Positions 23,111 to 34,599 of a stretch of DNA of 64,000 nt are shown here, in pieces. This DNA is from Ehretia macrophylla. Its lineage: Eukaryota > Streptophyta > Magnoliopsida > Boraginales > Ehretiaceae. Within the stretch, counting starts at the first letter, position 1, and every line of letters starts with the position of its first letter. A model generated the notes under the pieces. It was not told where the DNA came from and did no database searches. It was given only the letters and a program-made list of their open reading frames with translations. Location of the stretch: contig CM075771.1 of NCBI GenBank assembly GCA_037974665.1, positions 16,031,425-16,095,424 of the forward strand, written 5' to 3'. Position numbers and translations under genes: made by a program.

Positions 23111-23674
23111 CCTTTTTATTTTGATTTTTTGCCCCGTTAAGTCTTGTCAAGATGCTTTATTTGTCATACTTCTATTATCGAGTCCCACGGAATCTTCGGC
23201 AAGACAACTTCACCTCGCGTAAAGGCTGGGCCCTCAATCCGTGGGCGTGGGGCCAGTGACCAAGTCTTCGTCGCTCCGGTGCCCATAACTTTTGATCCGC
23301 AAGGAGTTATGCGATGCACAACATACCATTGGAAAGTTCTCTGAGAGCTCTACGACTAGGGTAGCAAGCCTGCTTGGCTGTGCCAATTTTCAGAGACCAA
23401 ACTCGAACGTTTTCATAAGTTTTGGGCCACTTTTCTTCTTTTTGCGTTGTTTCTTCATCTCGGATAGTTCGTAGTGAGTCGCGAAAAGGATGACAACCTA
23501 ACTCTCAGTACATTAGAGGGCTCTACAATGCATCGATATCGCGTCTTGCGAGGATGCTACGTTGTTGAAGCAGATGGGTCGTCGATAAACCCATTAGGCC
23601 TGTTGAATGGGCCGTCTCTCTGGGATGAGATTGTGAACTGTCAGCACATAAGGGTTTTGCACCCTCAACATGAC

Positions 23675-23793
23675 GAGTGCAATCATTCCAGCACAGATGC
23701 ACCGGATCCCATCAGAACTCCGAAGTTAAGCGTGCTGGGGCGAAAGTAGTATTGGGATGGATGACCGCCTAGAATGTCCTCGTTTTGTACCCC
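23675..23793 (+). rRNA. 5S rRNA: 5S rRNA gene copy 35 (degenerate)
   Basis: Full length, about 14 differences: G2A, G7A, T21A, A22G, T63G, G70A, C78T, G87A, C93G, G97A, G99A, A101T, G110T, C114T. All boxes hit. Confidence 0.9.
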
Positions 23794-24357
23794 CCTTTTC
23801 GTTTTGATTTTTTGCCCCGTTAAGCCTTGCCAAGATGCTTCATCTGTCATACTTCTATTTTCACGTCCCACGGAATCTTGGGCAAGACAAATTCGCCTCG
23901 CGTAGAGGCTGGGCCCGCAAACCGAGGGCGTGGGGTCGGTGAGCAAGTCTTTGTCGCTCCAGTACCCAAAACTTTTGATCCGTAAGGAGTTATGCAGCGC
24001 ACAGCATACCGTTGGAAAGCTCTCTGAGAGCTCCACGATGGGGGTTGCTATCCTACTCGGCTGTGCCTATTTTTGGAGCCCAAAATCGATCATTTTCATA
24101 AGTTTTGGGCCACCTTTCTTCTTTTTGCGCTGTTTCTTCGTCCCGGATCATTCGTAGTAAGCCGTGAAAAAGATGACAACTTAACTCGCAAGACATTAGA
24201 GGGCACTACAATGCGTCGATATAGCGTCTTGCGAGGATGCTATGTTGTTGAAGCAGATAGGTCGTCGATAAACCCATTGGGCTTGTTGAATGGGCCGTCT
24301 CTCTGGGCTGGGACTATGAACCGTCAGCACACAAGGGTTTTGCGCCCTCAACATGAC

Positions 24358-24476
24358 GGGTGCAATCATTCCAACACTGATGCACCGAATCCCATCAGAA
24401 CTCCAAAGTTAAGCGTGCTTAGGCGAGAGTAATACTGGCATAGACGACCCCCTAGGAAGTCCTCGTGTTGTACCCC
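24358..24476 (+). rRNA. 5S rRNA: 5S rRNA gene copy 36
   Basis: Full length, about 13 differences: G7A, G17A, A22G, G31A, G48A, G64A, G75A, G82C, G85A, G87A, T88C, G97A, C114T. Shares G7A, G48A, G75A and G97A with copy 66, thirty units downstream. Upstream element is CACAAGGG. Confidence 0.91.
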
Positions 24477-25041
24477 CCTTTTCGTTTTGATTTTTTGACC
24501 CGTTAAGCCTTCCCAAGATGCTTTATCCATCATACTTCTATTATCGAGTATCGTGGAATCTTGGTTAAGACAACTTCGCCTCGCGTAGAGGCTAGGCCCG
24601 CAAACCGAGGGCGTGGGGCCAGTGACCAAGTCTCCGTCGCTCCAGTGTCCATAACTTTTGATTCGTGAGAAGTTATGTGACGCACAGTATATCATTGGAA
24701 AGCTCTCTGGGAGTTCTACGACGGGGGTAGCTAGCATACTGGGTTGTGCCTATTTTTGGAGCCCAAAATTGATCATTTTCATGAGTTTTGGGCCACTATT
24801 CTTCTTTTTGCGCTGTTTCTTTGTCCCGGATCGTTCATAGTAAGCCGCGAAAAAGGACGACAGCCTAACTCGCAGGACATTAGAGGGCACCACAACGCTT
24901 CGATATCACGTCTTGCGATGATGCTACGTTGTTGAAACAGATGGGTCGTCGATAAACCCATTGGGCCTGTCGAATGGGCCATTTCTCTGGGCTGGGATTG
25001 TTAACCGTCAGCACATAAGGGCTTTGCGCCCTCAACATGAC

Positions 25042-25160
25042 GGGTGCGATCATTCCAGCAATGATGCACCGGATCCCATCAGAAATCCGAAGTTAAGCGT
25101 TCTTGGGCGAGAGTAGTACTGGGATGGGTGACCCCCTGGGAAGTCCTCGTGTTGCACCCC
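25042..25160 (+). rRNA. 5S rRNA: 5S rRNA gene copy 37 (well preserved)
   Basis: About 4 differences: C20A, A22G, C44A, G60T. Only G60T touches box A; 3' half equals the consensus. Counterpart of copy 67, which shares A22G and G60T. Confidence 0.96.
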
Positions 25161-25723
25161 CCTTTTCATTTTATTTTTTGCCCCGTTAAGCCTTGCCAAG
25201 ATGCTTTATCAGTCATACTTCTATTATCGAGTACCACAGAATCTTGGGCAAGAAAACTTCGCCTCGCATAGAAGCAGGGCCCGCAAACCGAGGGCGTGGG
25301 GCCAGTGACCAAGTCTCCGTCGCTCTGGTGCCTATAACTTTTGATCCTTAAGGAGTTATGCGGCCCACAACATACAGTTGGAAAGCTCTCCAAGAGATCT
25401 ACGTCAGAGTCAGCTAGCCTGCTCGGTTGTGCATATTTGCGGAGCCCAAAATCGATCGTTTCGATCAGCTTTGGGCCATTTTTCATCTTTTTGCCCTATT
25501 TCTTCTTCTCAGATCGTTCGTAGTGAGCCACGAAAAAGACAACAACCTAATTCACAGGACATTAGAGGGCACTACAATGAATTGATATCGCGTCTTGCGA
25601 GGATGCTACGTTATTGAAGTAGATGGGTCACCGATAAACCTATTGGTCTTTTCGAATGGGCCGTCTCTCTAGGCTGGGACTGTGAACTGTCATCATATAA
25701 GGGTTTTGCGCCTTCAACATGAC

Positions 25724-25842
25724 GGGTGCAATCATTCCCATACTAGTGCACTGGATCCCATCAAAACTCCAAAGTTAATCGTGCTTGGGCGAGAGTAGTA
25801 CTGGGATAGGTGACCCCTTCGAAAGTCCTCGTGTTGCACCCC
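25724..25842 (+). rRNA. 5S rRNA: 5S rRNA gene copy 38
   Basis: Full length, about 13 differences: G7A, A16C, G17A, C18T, A23G, C29T, G41A, G48A, G56T, G85A, C95T, G97C, G99A. A23G occurs otherwise only in copy 68, its partner 30 units on. Confidence 0.91.
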
Positions 25843-26406
25843 CCTTTTTGTTTTCATTTTTCGCCCCGTTAAGCCTTTCCAAGTTGCTTTATCGGTCATC
25901 CTTCTATTATCGAGTCCCACGGATTCTTGGGCAAGACAACTTCACCTCGCGTAGAGGCTAAGCCCGCAAACCGAGGGCGTGGGGCCAGTGATCAAGTCTT
26001 CATCGCTCTGGTGCCTATAACTTTTGATCTGTAAGGCGTTATGCGGCACAGAACATACCATTGGAAAGCTCTCCGAGAGCTCTACGAATGGGGCAGCAAG
26101 CTTGCTTGGTTGTGCCTATTTTTGGAGCCCAAACTCGATCATTTTCATAAGTCATAGGCCACTTTTCTTCTTTTTGCATTATTTCTTCATCTCGGATCGT
26201 TCGTAGTGAGTCGCGGAAAGGACGACAACCGAACTTGTAGGACATTAGAGGGCGCTACAACGCATCGATATTGCGTCTTGCAAGGATGCTACATTGTTGA
26301 AGTAGATGGGTCGTCGATGAACCCATTGGGCTTGTTGAATGGGCCGTCTCTCTGGGCTGGGATTGTGAACCATCAGTGCATAAGGGTTTTGCGCCCTCAA
26401 CATGAC

Positions 26407-26525
26407 GGGTTCCATCATTCCAGTACTGATGCACCGGATCCTATAAGAACTCTGACGTTAAGCGTGCTTGGGCGAGAGTAGTAATAGGATGGGTGACCCC
26501 CTAGGAAATCCTCGTGTTGCACCCC
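26407..26525 (+). rRNA. 5S rRNA: 5S rRNA gene copy 39
   Basis: Full length, about 12 differences: G5T, G7C, C18T, A22G, C36T, C39A, C47T, A50C, C78A, G80A, G97A, G102A. G5T is shared with copy 69 (partner) and copy 94. Box A interior intact. Confidence 0.92.
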
Positions 26526-27089
26526 CATTTTTGTTTTATTTTTTTACCCCGTTCAGGCTTGCCAAGATTCTTTGTCTGTCACATTTCTATTATCGAGTCC
26601 CACGGGATCTTGGGCAAGACAACTTCGCTTCTGGTAGAGGCTTGGCCCGTAAAACGAGGGCACGGGGCCAATGACCAAGTCTTCGTCACTCTGGTGCCCA
26701 TAACTTTTGAATTGTACAGAGTTATGCGACGTACATCATACCGTTGGAAAGCTCTCTGAGAGCTCTACGACAGGGGTAGCAATCCTGCTTAGTTGTGCCC
26801 ACATTTGGTGCCCAAAATCCTTTGTTTTCATCAATTTTGGGACACTTTTCTTCTTTTTGCGTTGTTTCTTTGTCCCGGATCGTTTGTCGTGAGCCGCGAA
26901 AAGGATGACAACCTATCTCGCAGGACATTAGAGGGCACTACAATGCGTCGATATTGCGGCTTACGAGAATGCTACGTTGCTGAAGCAGATGGGTTACTGA
27001 TAAACGCATTGGGCCTTTCGAATGGGCCGTCTCTCTGTTCTTGGACTGCGAACCATCAACACATAAGGGTTTTGCGCCCTCAACATGAT

Positions 27090-27208
27090 GGGTGCGATCA
27101 TTCTAGCACTAATGCACCGAATCCGATCAGAACTCCAAAGTTAAGAGTGCTTGGGCGAGAGTAGTACTGGGTTGGGTGACCACCTCGGAAGTCCTCGTGT
27201 TGCACCCC
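27090..27208 (+). rRNA. 5S rRNA: 5S rRNA gene copy 40
   Basis: Full length, about 8 differences: C15T, G31A, C36G, G48A, C57A, A83T, C93A, G97C. C15T, G48A, A83T, C93A and G97C all recur in copy 70. A83T is private to this pair. Confidence 0.94.
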
Positions 27209-27771
27209 CCTTTTCGTTTTGATTTTTTGCCCCGTTAAGCCTTTGCCAAGATGTTTTATCCGTCATACTTCTATTATCGAGTCCCACGGAATCTTGGGCA
27301 AGACAACTTCGCCTTGCGTAGAGGCTGGGCTAGCAAACCGAGGGCGTGGGGCCAGTGACCGAGTCTCCGTCGCTCCGGTGCCCATAACTTTTGATCTGTA
27401 AGGACTTATGCGGCGCATAACACACCGTTGGAAAGCTCTCTGAGAGCTCTATGACGGGGGCAGCAATCCTACTTAGCTGTGTCTATTTTTGAAGTCAAAA
27501 TTGATCGTTTTCATCAATTTTGGGCTAATTTTCTTCTTTTTATGCTTTTTCTTCGCCCCGGATCGTTTGTAGTGAGCCGCAAAAAGGACGACAACCTAAC
27601 TCACAGGACATTAGAGGACATTACAATGGGTCGATATCGTGTCTTGCGAGGATGCTATGTTGTTGAAGCAGATGGGTCGTCGATAACCCATTTGGCCATT
27701 CGAATGGGCTGTCTCTCTGGGCTGGGACTGTGAACTGTCAGAACATAAGGGTTTTCCACCCTCAACATGAT

Positions 27772-27890
27772 GGGCGCGATCATTCCAGCAATAATGCATC
27801 GGATCCCATCAGAACACCGAAGTTAAGTGTGATTGGGCGAGAGTAGTACTGGGATGGGTGACCCCCTGGGAAGTCCTCGTGTTGCACCCA
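27772..27890 (+). rRNA. 5S rRNA: 5S rRNA gene copy 41
   Basis: Full length, about 7 differences: T4C, C20A, C28T, T45A, C57T, C61A, C119A. Identical to copy 43 through the 1363-bp duplication. Box A hit twice. Confidence 0.95.
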
Positions 27891-28453
27891 CCTTTTCGTT
27901 TTGATTTTTTGCCCCGTCAAGCCTTGCCAAGATGCTTTATCTATCATAATTCTATTATCGAGTCCCACGAAAACTTGGGCAAGACAAATTCGCCTCGCGT
28001 AGAGGCTGGGCCCGCAAACCGAGGGCGTGGGGCCAGTGACCAAGTCTCCGTCGCTCCGGTGCCCATAACTTTTGATTTGGAGGGAGTTATGCAGCGAACA
28101 ACATACCGTTGGAAAGCTCTCCGAGAGCTCTACGACTGGGGCAACAAGCCTACTTGGCTGTTCCTATTTTCGGAGCCCAAACAGGATCGTTTTCATAAGT
28201 TTTTAGCCACTTTTCTTCTTTTTGAATTGTTTCTTCGTCTCAGATCATTCGTAACGAGCCACGAAAAGGATGACAACCTAACTCGCAGGACATTAGAGGG
28301 CACTACAACACGTTGATATCTCGTCTTGCGAGGATGCAACGTTGTTGATGCAGATGTGTCGTCGATAACCCATTGGGTCTGTCGAATGGGTCGTCTCTCT
28401 GGGCTGGGACTGTGAACCTTCAGCACATAAGGGTTTTGCGCCCTCAACATGAC

Positions 28454-28572
28454 GGGTACGATCATTCCAGCACTGATGCACCAGAACCCATCAGAACTCC
28501 GAAGTTAAGCGTGCTTGGGCGAGAATAGTACTGGGATGGGTGACCTCTTGGGAAGTCCTCGTGTTGCACACC
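28454..28572 (+). rRNA. 5S rRNA: 5S rRNA gene copy 42
   Basis: Full length, about 8 differences: G5A, A22G, G30A, T33A, G72A, C93T, C95T, C117A. Differs from its duplicate, copy 44, only near 98. Confidence 0.94.
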
Positions 28573-29134
28573 CCTTGTTGTTTTGATTTTTTGCCCCGTT
28601 AAGCCTTGCCAAGATGCTTTATCCGTCATACTTCTATTATCGAGTACCACAGAATCTTGGGCAAAACAACTTCGCCTCGTGTAGAAGCTGGGTCCGCAAA
28701 CCGAGGGCGTAGGGCTAGTGACCAAGTCTCCGTCTCTCTGGTGCCCATAACTTTTGATCTGTAAGGACTTATGCGGCGCATAACACACCGTTGGAAAGCT
28801 CTCTGAGAGCTCTATGACGGGGGCAGCAATCCTACTTAGCTGTGTCTATTTTTGAAGTCAAAATTGATCGTTTTCATCAATTTTGGGCTAATTTTCTTCT
28901 TTTTATGCTTTTTCTTCGCCCCGGATCGTTTGTAGTGAGCCGCAAAAAGGACGACAACCTAACTCACAGGACATTAGAGGACATTACAATGGGTCGATAT
29001 CGTGTCTTGCGAGGATGCTATGTTGTTGAAGCAGATGGGTCGTCGATAACCCATTTGGCCATTCGAATGGGCTGTCTCTCTGGGCTGGGACTGTGAACTG
29101 TCAGAACATAAGGGTTTTCCACCCTCAACATGAT

Positions 29135-29253
29135 GGGCGCGATCATTCCAGCAATAATGCATCGGATCCCATCAGAACACCGAAGTTAAGTGTGATTGGG
29201 CGAGAGTAGTACTGGGATGGGTGACCCCCTGGGAAGTCCTCGTGTTGCACCCA
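29135..29253 (+). rRNA. 5S rRNA: 5S rRNA gene copy 43
   Basis: Same sequence as copy 41 (7 differences from consensus), second half of the two-unit duplication. Confidence 0.95.
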
Positions 29254-29816
29254 CCTTTTCGTTTTGATTTTTTGCCCCGTCAAGCCTTGCCAAGATGCTT
29301 TATCTATCATAATTCTATTATCGAGTCCCACGAAAACTTGGGCAAGACAAATTCGCCTCGCGTAGAGGCTGGGCCCGCAAACCGAGGGCGTGGGGCCAGT
29401 GACCAAGTCTCCGTCGCTCCGGTGCCCATAACTTTTGATTTGGAGGGAGTTATGCGGCGAACAACATACCATTGGAAAGCTCTCCGAGAGCTCTACGACT
29501 GGGGCAACAAGCCTACTTGGCTGTTCCTATTTTCGGAGCCCAAACAGGATCGTTTTCATAAGTTTTTAGCCACTTTTCTTCTTTTTGAATTGTTTCTTCG
29601 TCTCAGATCATTCGTAACGAGCCGCGAAAAGGATGACAACCTAACTCACAGGACATTGGAGGGCCCTACTACACGTTGATATCTCGTCTTGCGAGGATGC
29701 TACGTTGTTGATGCAGATGTGTCGTCGATAACCCATTGGGTCTGTCGAATGGGTCGTCTCTCTGGGCTGGGACTGTGAACCTTCAGCACATAAGGGTTTT
29801 GCGCCCTCAACATGAC

Positions 29817-29935
29817 GGGTACGATCATTCCAGCACTGATGCACCAGAACCCATCAGAACTCCGAAGTTAAGCGTGCTTGGGCGAGAATAGTACTGGGAT
29901 GGGTGACCTCTTGCGAAGTCCTCGTGTTGCACACC
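29817..29935 (+). rRNA. 5S rRNA: 5S rRNA gene copy 44
   Basis: Duplicate of copy 42 with one extra change (G98C): G5A, A22G, G30A, T33A, G72A, C93T, C95T, G98C, C117A. Confidence 0.94.
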
Positions 29936-30499
29936 CCTTGTTGTTTTGATTTTTTGCCCCGTTAAGCCTTGCCAAGATGCTTTATCCGTCATACTTCTAT
30001 TATCGAGTACCACAGAATCTTGGGCAAAACAACTTCGCCTCGTGTAGAAGCTGGGTCCGCAAACCGAGGGCGTAGGGCTAGTGACCAAGTCTCCGTCTCT
30101 CTGGTGCCCATAACTTTTGATCCGTAAGGATTTATGCGGTGCACAACATACCGTTGGAAAGCTCTCCGAGTGCTCTACGACGAGGGCAGCTAGCCTGCTC
30201 GGCTGTGCCTATTTTCGGAGCCCAAAATCGATCCTTTCCATCAATTTTAGGCCACTTTTCTACTTTTTGCGTTGTTTCTTCATCCCAGATCGTTCGTAGT
30301 GAGCCGCAAAAAGGATGACAACCTAACTCGCAGGACATTAGAGGGCACTACAACGCGTTGATATCGGGTGTTGCGAGCTTGCTACGTTGTTGAAGCAGAT
30401 GGGTCATCGATAAACCTATTGGGCCTTTCGAATGGGCCGTCTCTTTGGGCTGGGACTGTGAACTATCAGCACATAAGGGTTTTGCGCCCTCAACATGAC

Positions 30500-30618
30500 G
30501 GGTGCGATCATTCCTGCAGTAATTTACCGAATCCCATCAGAACTCCGAAGTTAAGCGTGCTTGGGCGAGAGTAGTACTGGGATGGGTGACCCCTTAGAAA
30601 GTCCTCATGTTGCACCCC
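30500..30618 (+). rRNA. 5S rRNA: 5S rRNA gene copy 45 (beta type)
   Basis: Full length, about 9 differences: A16T, C20G, G25T, C26T, G31A, C95T, G97A, G99A, G108A. Promoter boxes intact. G25T with G31A marks the beta type of the four-unit repeat (copies 72, 76, 80). Confidence 0.94.
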
Positions 30619-30944
30619 CCTTTTTGTTTTGATTTTTTGCCCCGTTAAGCCTTGCCAAGATGCTTTATCCGTCACACTTCTACTATCGAGTCCCACAGAA
30701 TCTTGGGCAAGACAACTTCGCCTCGCGTAAAGGCTGGGCCCGCAAACCGAGGGCGTGGGGCCAGTTGCCAAGTCTCCGTCACTCTGGTGCCCATAACTTT
30801 TGATCCGTAAGGAGTTATGCGGTGCACATCATTTCGTTAGAAAGCTCTCCGCGAGCTCCACGACTGGAGCAGCAAGCTTGCTTGGTTATGCCTGTTTTTG
30901 GAGCCTAAACTCGATCGATTTCATAATTTTTAGGCCACTTTTCT

Positions 30945-30966
30945 TCTTTTTGCGTTGTTGAAGCAG
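30945..30966 (+). other. About 115-bp spacer deletion junction
   Basis: TTTTTGCGTTGTT normally continues TCTTCATC, and TACGTTGTT continues GAAGCAG. Here the first runs into the second on a shared GTTGTT, removing everything between. It gives the 568-bp unit before copy 46. Confidence 0.85.
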
Positions 30967-31067
30967 ATGGGTCATCGATAAACCTATTGGGCCTTTCGAA
31001 TGGGCCGTCTCTCAGGGTTGGGACTGTGAACTATCAACACATAAGGGTTTTACGCCGTCAACATGAC

Positions 31068-31186
31068 GGGTGTGATCATTCCAGTACTGATGCACCAGAT
31101 CCCATCAGAACTCCGAAGTTAAGAGTGCTTGGGCGAAAGTAGTACTGGGATAGATGACCCCCTAGAATGTCCTCATGTTGCACCCC
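31068..31186 (+). rRNA. 5S rRNA: 5S rRNA gene copy 46 (gamma type)
   Basis: Full length, about 12 differences: C6T, C18T, A22G, G30A, C57A, G70A, G85A, G87A, G97A, G99A, A101T, G108A. A22G, G30A, a change at 87 and A101T are shared with copies 73, 77 and 81. The preceding spacer lost about 115 bp. Confidence 0.92.
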
Positions 31187-31750
31187 CTTTTTCGTTTTGA
31201 TTTTTTACCCCGTTAAGCCTTGCCAAGATACTTTATCCATTATACTTCTATTATCAAGTCCCACGGAATCTTGGGCAAGACAACTTCGCCTCACGTAGAG
31301 GTTGGGCCTAGAAACTGAGGGCGTGGGGCCAGTGACCAAGTCTCCGTCGCTTCGGTGCCCATAATTTTTGATCCGTAAGTAGTTATGCGGCGCACAACAT
31401 ACCGTTAGAAAGCTCTCTGAGAGCTCTACGACAGGGGTAGCTAGCATGCTCGGCTGTGCCTATTTTTGGAGCTCAAAATCGATCATTTTCATCAATTTTG
31501 GGCCACTTTTCTTCTTTTAGCATTTTTTCTTCATCCCGGATCGTTCGTAGTGAGTCGTAAAAAGGACGACAACCTAACTCGCAGGACATTAGAGGGAACT
31601 ACAATGTGTCGATATCGCGTCTTGTGAGGAAGCTACATTGTTGAAGCAGATGGGTCGTCGATAAACCTATTGGGCCTTTCGAATGGGCCATCTCTCTGGG
31701 TTGGGACTGTGAACTGTCAGCACATAAGGGTTTTACGCCCTCAAGATGAG

Positions 31751-31869
31751 GGGTGCAATCATTCCAACACCAATGCACTGGATCCCATCAGAACTCCAAA
31801 GTTAAGCATGCTTGGGCGAGAGTAGTTTTGGAATGGGTGACCCCCTAGGAAGTCCTCGTGTTGCACCCC
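31751..31869 (+). rRNA. 5S rRNA: 5S rRNA gene copy 47 (delta type)
   Basis: Full length, about 10 differences: G7A, G17A, T21C, C29T, G48A, G58A, A77T, C78T, G82A, G97A. T21C, G58A, A77T, C78T and G82A all recur in copy 82, 35 units away. The flank TCAAGATGAG marks the delta type. Confidence 0.93.
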
Positions 31870-32433
31870 CCTTTTCGTTATGATTTTTTGCCCCGTTAAG
31901 CCTTACCAAGATGGTTTATCCGTCATACTTCTATTATCGAGAACCACAGAATCTTGGGCATGACAACTTTACCTCGCGTAGAGGATGGGCCCGCAAACCA
32001 AGGGCGTGGGGCTAAAGACCAAGTCTCCGTCGCAGCGGTGCCCATAACTTTTGATCCGTAAGGAGTTATGCGGCGCATATCATACCGTTGGAAAGCTCTT
32101 CGAGAGCTCTACGACGGGGGTAGCTAGCTTGCTAGACTGTGCCTATTTTCGGAGACCAAAATCGATCGTTTCCATCAGTTTTAGGCCACTTTTCTTCTTT
32201 TTGCGCTGTTTCTTCATCCCAGATCATTTGTAGTGAGCCGTGAAAAGGACGACAACCTAACTCGCAGGACATTAGAGAACACTACAATGTGTTAATATCG
32301 TGTCTTGCGAGGATGCTATGATGTTGAATCAAATGGGTCGTCAATAAACCTATTGGGCCTTTCGAATGGGCCGTCTCTCTGGGCTGGGACTGTGAACTGT
32401 CAGCACATAAGGGTTTTGTACCCTCAACATGAC

Positions 32434-32552
32434 GGGTGCGATCATTCCATCATTAATGCAACGGATCCCATCAGAACTCCAAAGTTAAGCGTGCTTGGCC
32501 GAGAGTAGTACTGTGATGGGTGACCCCCTTGGATGTCCTCGTGTTGTACGCC
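32434..32552 (+). rRNA. 5S rRNA: 5S rRNA gene copy 48
   Basis: Full length, about 10 differences: G17T, C20T, C28A, G48A, G66C, G81T, G97T, A101T, C114T, C117G. Partner of copy 83 (shared C28A, G48A). Resembles copies 3 and 9 at 17 and 28. Confidence 0.93.
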
Positions 32553-33115
32553 CCTTTCGTTTTGAGTTTTTGCCCCGTTAAGCGTAGCCAAGATGCTTTA
32601 TCCATCATATTTCTATTATCGAGTCCCACAGCATCTTGGGAAAGACAACTTCGCCTCGTGTAGAGGCTGAGCCCACAAACCGAGGGCATGGGGACAGTGA
32701 CCAAGTCTCCATCGCTCTGGTGCCCACAAATTTTGATCTGTAAGGAGTTGTGTGGCGCATAGCATACCTTTGGAAAGCTCTATGAGAGCTCTACGACGGT
32801 GGCAGCAAGATTACTCAGCTATGCCTGTTTTTCGATCCCAAAATTGATCATTTTCATCTGTTTTGGGTCATTTTTCTTCTTTTTGCGCTGTTTCTTCATC
32901 CCAGATCGTTCATAGTGAACCGCGAAAAGGACGACAACCTAACTCGTAGGACATTAGAAGGCACTACAACGCGTCGATATAGCGTCTTGCGAGAATGCTC
33001 CGTTGTTGAAGCAGATGGGTCATCGATAAACCCAATGAGCCTTTCAAATGGGCCGTCTCTCTAGGCTGGGACTGTGAACCGTCAACACAAAAGGGTTTTG
33101 TGCCCTCAACATGAC

Positions 33116-33234
33116 GGGTGCGATCATTCCAGCACTAATGCCCCGGATCCCATCAGAACTTCGAAGTTAAGCATGCTTAGGCAAGAGTAATTTTGGGATG
33201 GGTGACCCCCAAGGAATTCCTCGTTTTGCACCCC
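33116..33234 (+). rRNA. 5S rRNA: 5S rRNA gene copy 49
   Basis: Full length, about 12 differences: A27C, C46T, G58A, G64A, G68A, G75A, A77T, C78T, T96A, G97A, G102T, G110T. A27C, G68A, A77T, C78T and G102T unite copies 49-51. Upstream ATAA has become AAAA. Confidence 0.92.
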
Positions 33235-33797
33235 CTTTTCGTTTTTATTTTTTGCCCGGTTAAGCCTTGCCAAGATGCTTTATCCGTCATACTTCTATTA
33301 TCAAGTCCCACGGAATCTTGGGCAAGACAACTTTGTCTCGCATAGAGGCTGGGCCTACAAACCGAGGGCGTGGGGCCAGTGACCAAGTCTTCGTTGCTCC
33401 GGTGTCGATAACTTTTGATTTGTAAGCAGTTATACGGCGCAAAGCATACCGTTGGAAAGCTCACCGAGAGCTCTACGACTAGGGTAGCTAGCCTGCTCGG
33501 TTGGGCCTATTTTCGGAGCCCAAAATCGATCATTTTCATTAGTTTTCGGTCACTTTCCTTCTTTTTTCGCTGTTTCTTCATCCCGGATCGTTCGCAGTGA
33601 ATCGCGAAAAAGACAACAATTTAACTCGCAGAACATTAGGGGGCACTACAACGCATCGATATCGCATCTTGAGAGGATGCTATGTTGTTGAAACAAATGG
33701 GTCATCGATAAACCCAATGAGCCTTTCAAATAAGCCGTCTCTCTGGGCTGGGACTGTGAACCGTCAACACATAAGGGTTTAGCGCCCTCAACATGAT

Positions 33798-33916
33798 GGG
33801 TGCGATCATTCCAGCACTAATGCCCCGAATCCCATCAGATCTCCGAAGTTAAGCAAGCATGAGCAAGAGTTGTTTTGTGATGGGTGACCCCCTGGGAATT
33901 CCTCATGTTGCACCCC
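33798..33916 (+). rRNA. 5S rRNA: 5S rRNA gene copy 50 (degenerate, twin of 51)
   Basis: Full length, about 14 differences: A27C, G31A, A43T, G58A, T59A, T62A, G65A, G68A, A74T, A77T, C78T, G81T, G102T, G108A. Box A and IE are broken. Identical to copy 51, so a clearly non-functional gene was recently copied. Confidence 0.91.
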
Positions 33917-34480
33917 CCTTTTCGTTTTTATTTTTTTCCCCGTTAAGCATTTCCAAGATACTTTATCCGTCATATTTCTATTATCGAGTCCCACGGCATC
34001 TTGGGAAAGACAACATCGCCTCGCGTAGAGGTTGAGCCTGCAAACCGAGGGCGTGGGGACAGTGACCAAGTCTCCATCGCTCTGGTGCCCATAACTTTTG
34101 ATACGTAAGGAGTTGTGCGGCACACAACATACCATTGGAAAACTCTCCGAGAGTTCTACGATGGTGGCTGCAATTTTGCTCGGCTATGCCTGTTTTCGGA
34201 GCCCAAAATCGATCATTTTCATCTGTTTTGGGCCACTTTACTTCTTTTTGCGTTGTTTCATCGTCCCAGATCATTCGTAGTGAACCGCGAAAAGGATGAC
34301 AACCTAACTCGCAAGACATTAGAAGGCATTACAACGTGTCAATATCGCGTCTTGCGAGAATGCTACGTTGTTGAAACAAATGGGTCATCGATAAACCCAA
34401 TGAGCCTTTCAAATAAGCCGTCTCTCTGGGCTGGGACTGTGAACCGTCAACACATAAGGGTTTAGCGCCCTCAACATGAT

Positions 34481-34599
34481 GGGTGCGATCATTCCAGCAC
34501 TAATGCCCCGAATCCCATCAGATCTCCGAAGTTAAGCAAGCATGAGCAAGAGTTGTTTTGTGATGGGTGACCCCCTGGGAATTCCTCATGTTGCACCCC
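34481..34599 (+). rRNA. 5S rRNA: 5S rRNA gene copy 51 (degenerate, twin of 50)
   Basis: Same 14 differences as copy 50. The identity continues on both sides for about 260 bp in all, then stops. Confidence 0.91.

Larger units (their letters stand above)
27378..30103 (+). repeat. Two-unit (1363-bp) near-perfect tandem duplication
   Basis: 27378-28740 and 28741-30103 align without gaps and show about 9 substitutions by eye (over 99% identity), far above the level between other units. Both junctions lie in the conserved GTGCCCATAACTTTTGAT segment. Eight of the nine differences fall in 28087-28340 versus 29450-29703. Copies 41/43 and 42/44 are the duplicated genes. Confidence 0.93.
24400..32560 (+). 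repeat. Block paralogous to 44.7-56.3 kb
   Basis: Copies 36-41 match copies 66-71 one for one, 30 units apart, through rare shared variants (A23G in 38/68, G5T in 39/69, A83T with four others in 40/70). Spacers agree too: CATGAG(T)...GGCCACTATTC, TATTTGC(G/A)GAGCCC, GTCTCTCTGTTCTTGGACTGC, GAAGTCAAAATT. Copies 45-48 then match 80-83, 35 units apart. The difference of five units reflects the four-unit expansion downstream and the two-unit duplication here. Confidence 0.85.

Noticed and set aside
27378-30103. The 1363-bp duplication as an assembly artefact.
   Set aside because: The halves differ at about nine sites grouped in one patch and both junctions lie in register. A duplicated contig end would usually be identical. 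Read support would settle it.
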